Assembly (NCBI RefSeq): GCF_008064665.1
Contig: NZ_VRZA01000002.1
Location: forward strand, 1 to 64,000
DNA from: Parahaliea maris
Lineage (GTDB): Bacteria > Pseudomonadota > Gammaproteobacteria > Pseudomonadales > Halieaceae
Length of the DNA: 64,000 nt
Direction of reading: 5' to 3'
The notes under the pieces were generated by a model, which was not told where the DNA came from, did not search any database, and was given only the letters and a program-made list of their open reading frames with translations. This document shows positions 62,815 through 64,000 of this stretch, piece by piece. Both the position numbers and the translations under genes were made by a program. Each line of letters opens with the position of its first letter. The stretch's first letter is position 1.

Positions 62815-63960
62815 ATGCAAACTCCCATCTACCTCGACTACCTCGCCACGACCCCGGTGGACCCGCGGGTGGCGGAGAAGATGTGCCAGTGCCTGACCAT
62901 GGAAGGCAATTACGGTAACCCGGCCTCCCGCTCGCACATGATCGGCTGGCGCGCCGAGGCCGCTGTCGAAGAAGCCCGCAGGGAGGTGGCCGACCTGCTG
63001 GGGGCGGACCCGCGGGAGATCGTGTGGACCTCGGGTGCCACCGAGTCCGACAACCTGGCGCTGAAGGGGGTGGCCCACTTCCACCGCGATCGCGGCAAGC
63101 ACATCATTACGTCCAGTATCGAGCATAAAGCGGTGCTGGATACCTGCGAGTTCCTCGAGTCCGAGGGCTTCGAGGTGACCCGGCTGGCGCCCACCGCCCA
63201 GGGGCGGGTCACCCCGGAATCGGTGCGGGAAGCCCTGCGCGAGGACACCATCCTGGTGAGTATCATGCACGCCAACAACGAAGTCGGCTCGGTGAACGAT
63301 ATCGCGGCCATCGGCGCCCTGTGCCGGGAGGCGGGAGTCCTGTTCCACGTCGACGCGGCCCAGAGCGCCGGCAAGATACCCATCGATGTGCAGGCCATGC
63401 AGGTGGACCTGATGTCCCTGTCGGCCCACAAACTGTACGGCCCCAAGGGCATGGGAGCCCTCTACGTACGGCGCCAGCCCCCGGTGCGCCTGGAAGCCCA
63501 GATTCACGGCGGCGGCCATGAGCGGGGGATGCGCTCCGGCACTCTGGCCACCCACCAGATTGTCGGCATGGGTGAGGCGGCGCGCATTGCCCGGGAAGAA
63601 ATGGCATCCGATGCCCAGCGAATCGCCGCCCTGCGAGACCGCTTCCTGGCCGCTGTCAGCGATCTACCCGGTGTGCAGGTCAACGGCGACCCGGCCACCG
63701 GCTTGCCCGGCGCCCTCAACCTGGCCTTTGCCGGCATCGATGGCGAAATCCTGCTGATGGCCCTGAAAGACCTGGCTATCTCCAGCGGTAGCGCCTGCAC
63801 CTCGGCCAGTGTGGAGCCCTCCTACGTGCTCAAGGCCCTGGGCCTGGGGGATGAGCTGGCCCACGCCTCCCTGCGTTTCAGCTTTGGCCGTTTCACCACG
63901 GAAGAGGAGGTCGATGCAGCAGCGCAGCGGGTTTGCGAGGCCGTTCAGCGCCTGCAGTGA
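62815..63960 (+). CDS. iscS: Cysteine desulfurase IscS, tail-less form
   Basis: This 381-residue PLP enzyme takes sulfur from cysteine for Fe-S clusters and tRNA thiolation. The numbering matches E. coli IscS exactly at His104, Lys206 ([10 protein letters not shown], Schiff base) and Cys328 ([10 protein letters not shown], persulfide), and TEEEVD follows. It stops at residue 381, while E. coli IscS has 404; the last segment, which contributes to IscU contact in E. coli, is missing. No frameshift is seen at the stop, and the bases after it do not resume homology. The usual iscR between trmJ and iscS is absent. iscU would be expected right of the window. Confidence 0.93.
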   Translation: MQTPIYLDYLATTPVDPRVAEKMCQCLTMEGNYGNPASRSHMIGWRAEAAVEEARREVADLLGADPREIVWTSGATESDNLALKGVAHFHRDRGKHIITSSIEHKAVLDTCEFLESEGFEVTRLAPTAQGRVTPESVREALREDTILVSIMHANNEVGSVNDIAAIGALCREAGVLFHVDAAQSAGKIPIDVQAMQVDLMSLSAHKLYGPKGMGALYVRRQPPVRLEAQIHGGGHERGMRSGTLATHQIVGMGEAARIAREEMASDAQRIAALRDRFLAAVSDLPGVQVNGDPATGLPGALNLAFAGIDGEILLMALKDLAISSGSACTSASVEPSYVLKALGLGDELAHASLRFSFGRFTTEEEVDAAAQRVCEAVQRLQ

Positions 63961-64000
63961 CCCCGGTTTTGGTGCTGTTTTGGCGCTCGCTGGCGCCCTG

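Noticed and set aside
63961-64000. Frameshift continuing iscS beyond its stop
   Set aside because: Translation of the following bases in all three frames does not resemble the IscS C-terminal tail.

Overview
This is a GC-rich chromosomal segment with dense, short-spaced genes. Its housekeeping content (selD-selU, trmJ-iscS, purL, secDF, suhB, mltF, hemN with a class II FNR/Anr box) points to a free-living gammaproteobacterium, probably a marine lineage of the Cellvibrionales/Halieaceae type. That placement is an inference from gene content and protein similarity as I remember it. No rRNA, tRNA, CRISPR, prophage or insertion sequence was recognised.

Layout. 1-289: two tandem hairpin terminators from an upstream gene. 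290-8834: a ToxR/CadC-like membrane regulator with TolB-like and TPR parts, translationally coupled to a DUF2238 membrane protein; a DUF5666-repeat lipoprotein; an RlmD-like RNA methyltransferase; and a two-gene operon of a small lipoprotein plus a secreted S8 protease. 9114-16540: metallophosphoesterase, TerB-like protein, alpha/beta hydrolase, DUF2891 protein, hemN, a second esterase and a short MgtE. 16547-20278 (minus strand): a MarR-controlled siderophore-interacting protein, an SNase-like protein, YjdM, a small MscS channel and a RIO kinase.

20371-42767 (minus strand) is the most interesting part. It is a 22-kb six-gene cluster: a 5207-residue protein with an N-terminal LEPRLLLSAD motif, EF-hand-like loops, about 2000 residues of RTX repeats, two jelly-roll-like domains and a C-terminal HExxHxxGxxH metzincin-type motif; a DUF3467 protein; a GAF-GAF-TM-HlyD fusion; a PqqD-M50 protease-HlyD fusion; a half-length SecA-like protein that has lost Walker A and Walker B residues; and a periplasmic HlyD-type adaptor. 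No ABC ATPase or TolC is encoded with it. I read it as a dedicated processing and export system for one giant calcium-binding surface or secreted protein, different from classical type I secretion.

43304-53648: a Bax-like glucosaminidase lipoprotein, an AsmA protein, a P460-like c-type cytochrome, an AEC transporter, selU-selD (tRNA 2-selenouridine), tadA, a TauD-like dioxygenase and mltF. 53789-63960: purL, secD-secF, an intergenic region with two related long palindromic elements, suhB, trmJ and an iscS that lacks the usual C-terminal tail and the usual iscR upstream. Several tRNA-modification functions (tadA, selU, selD, trmJ, and iscS as sulfur donor) lie within about 15 kb.
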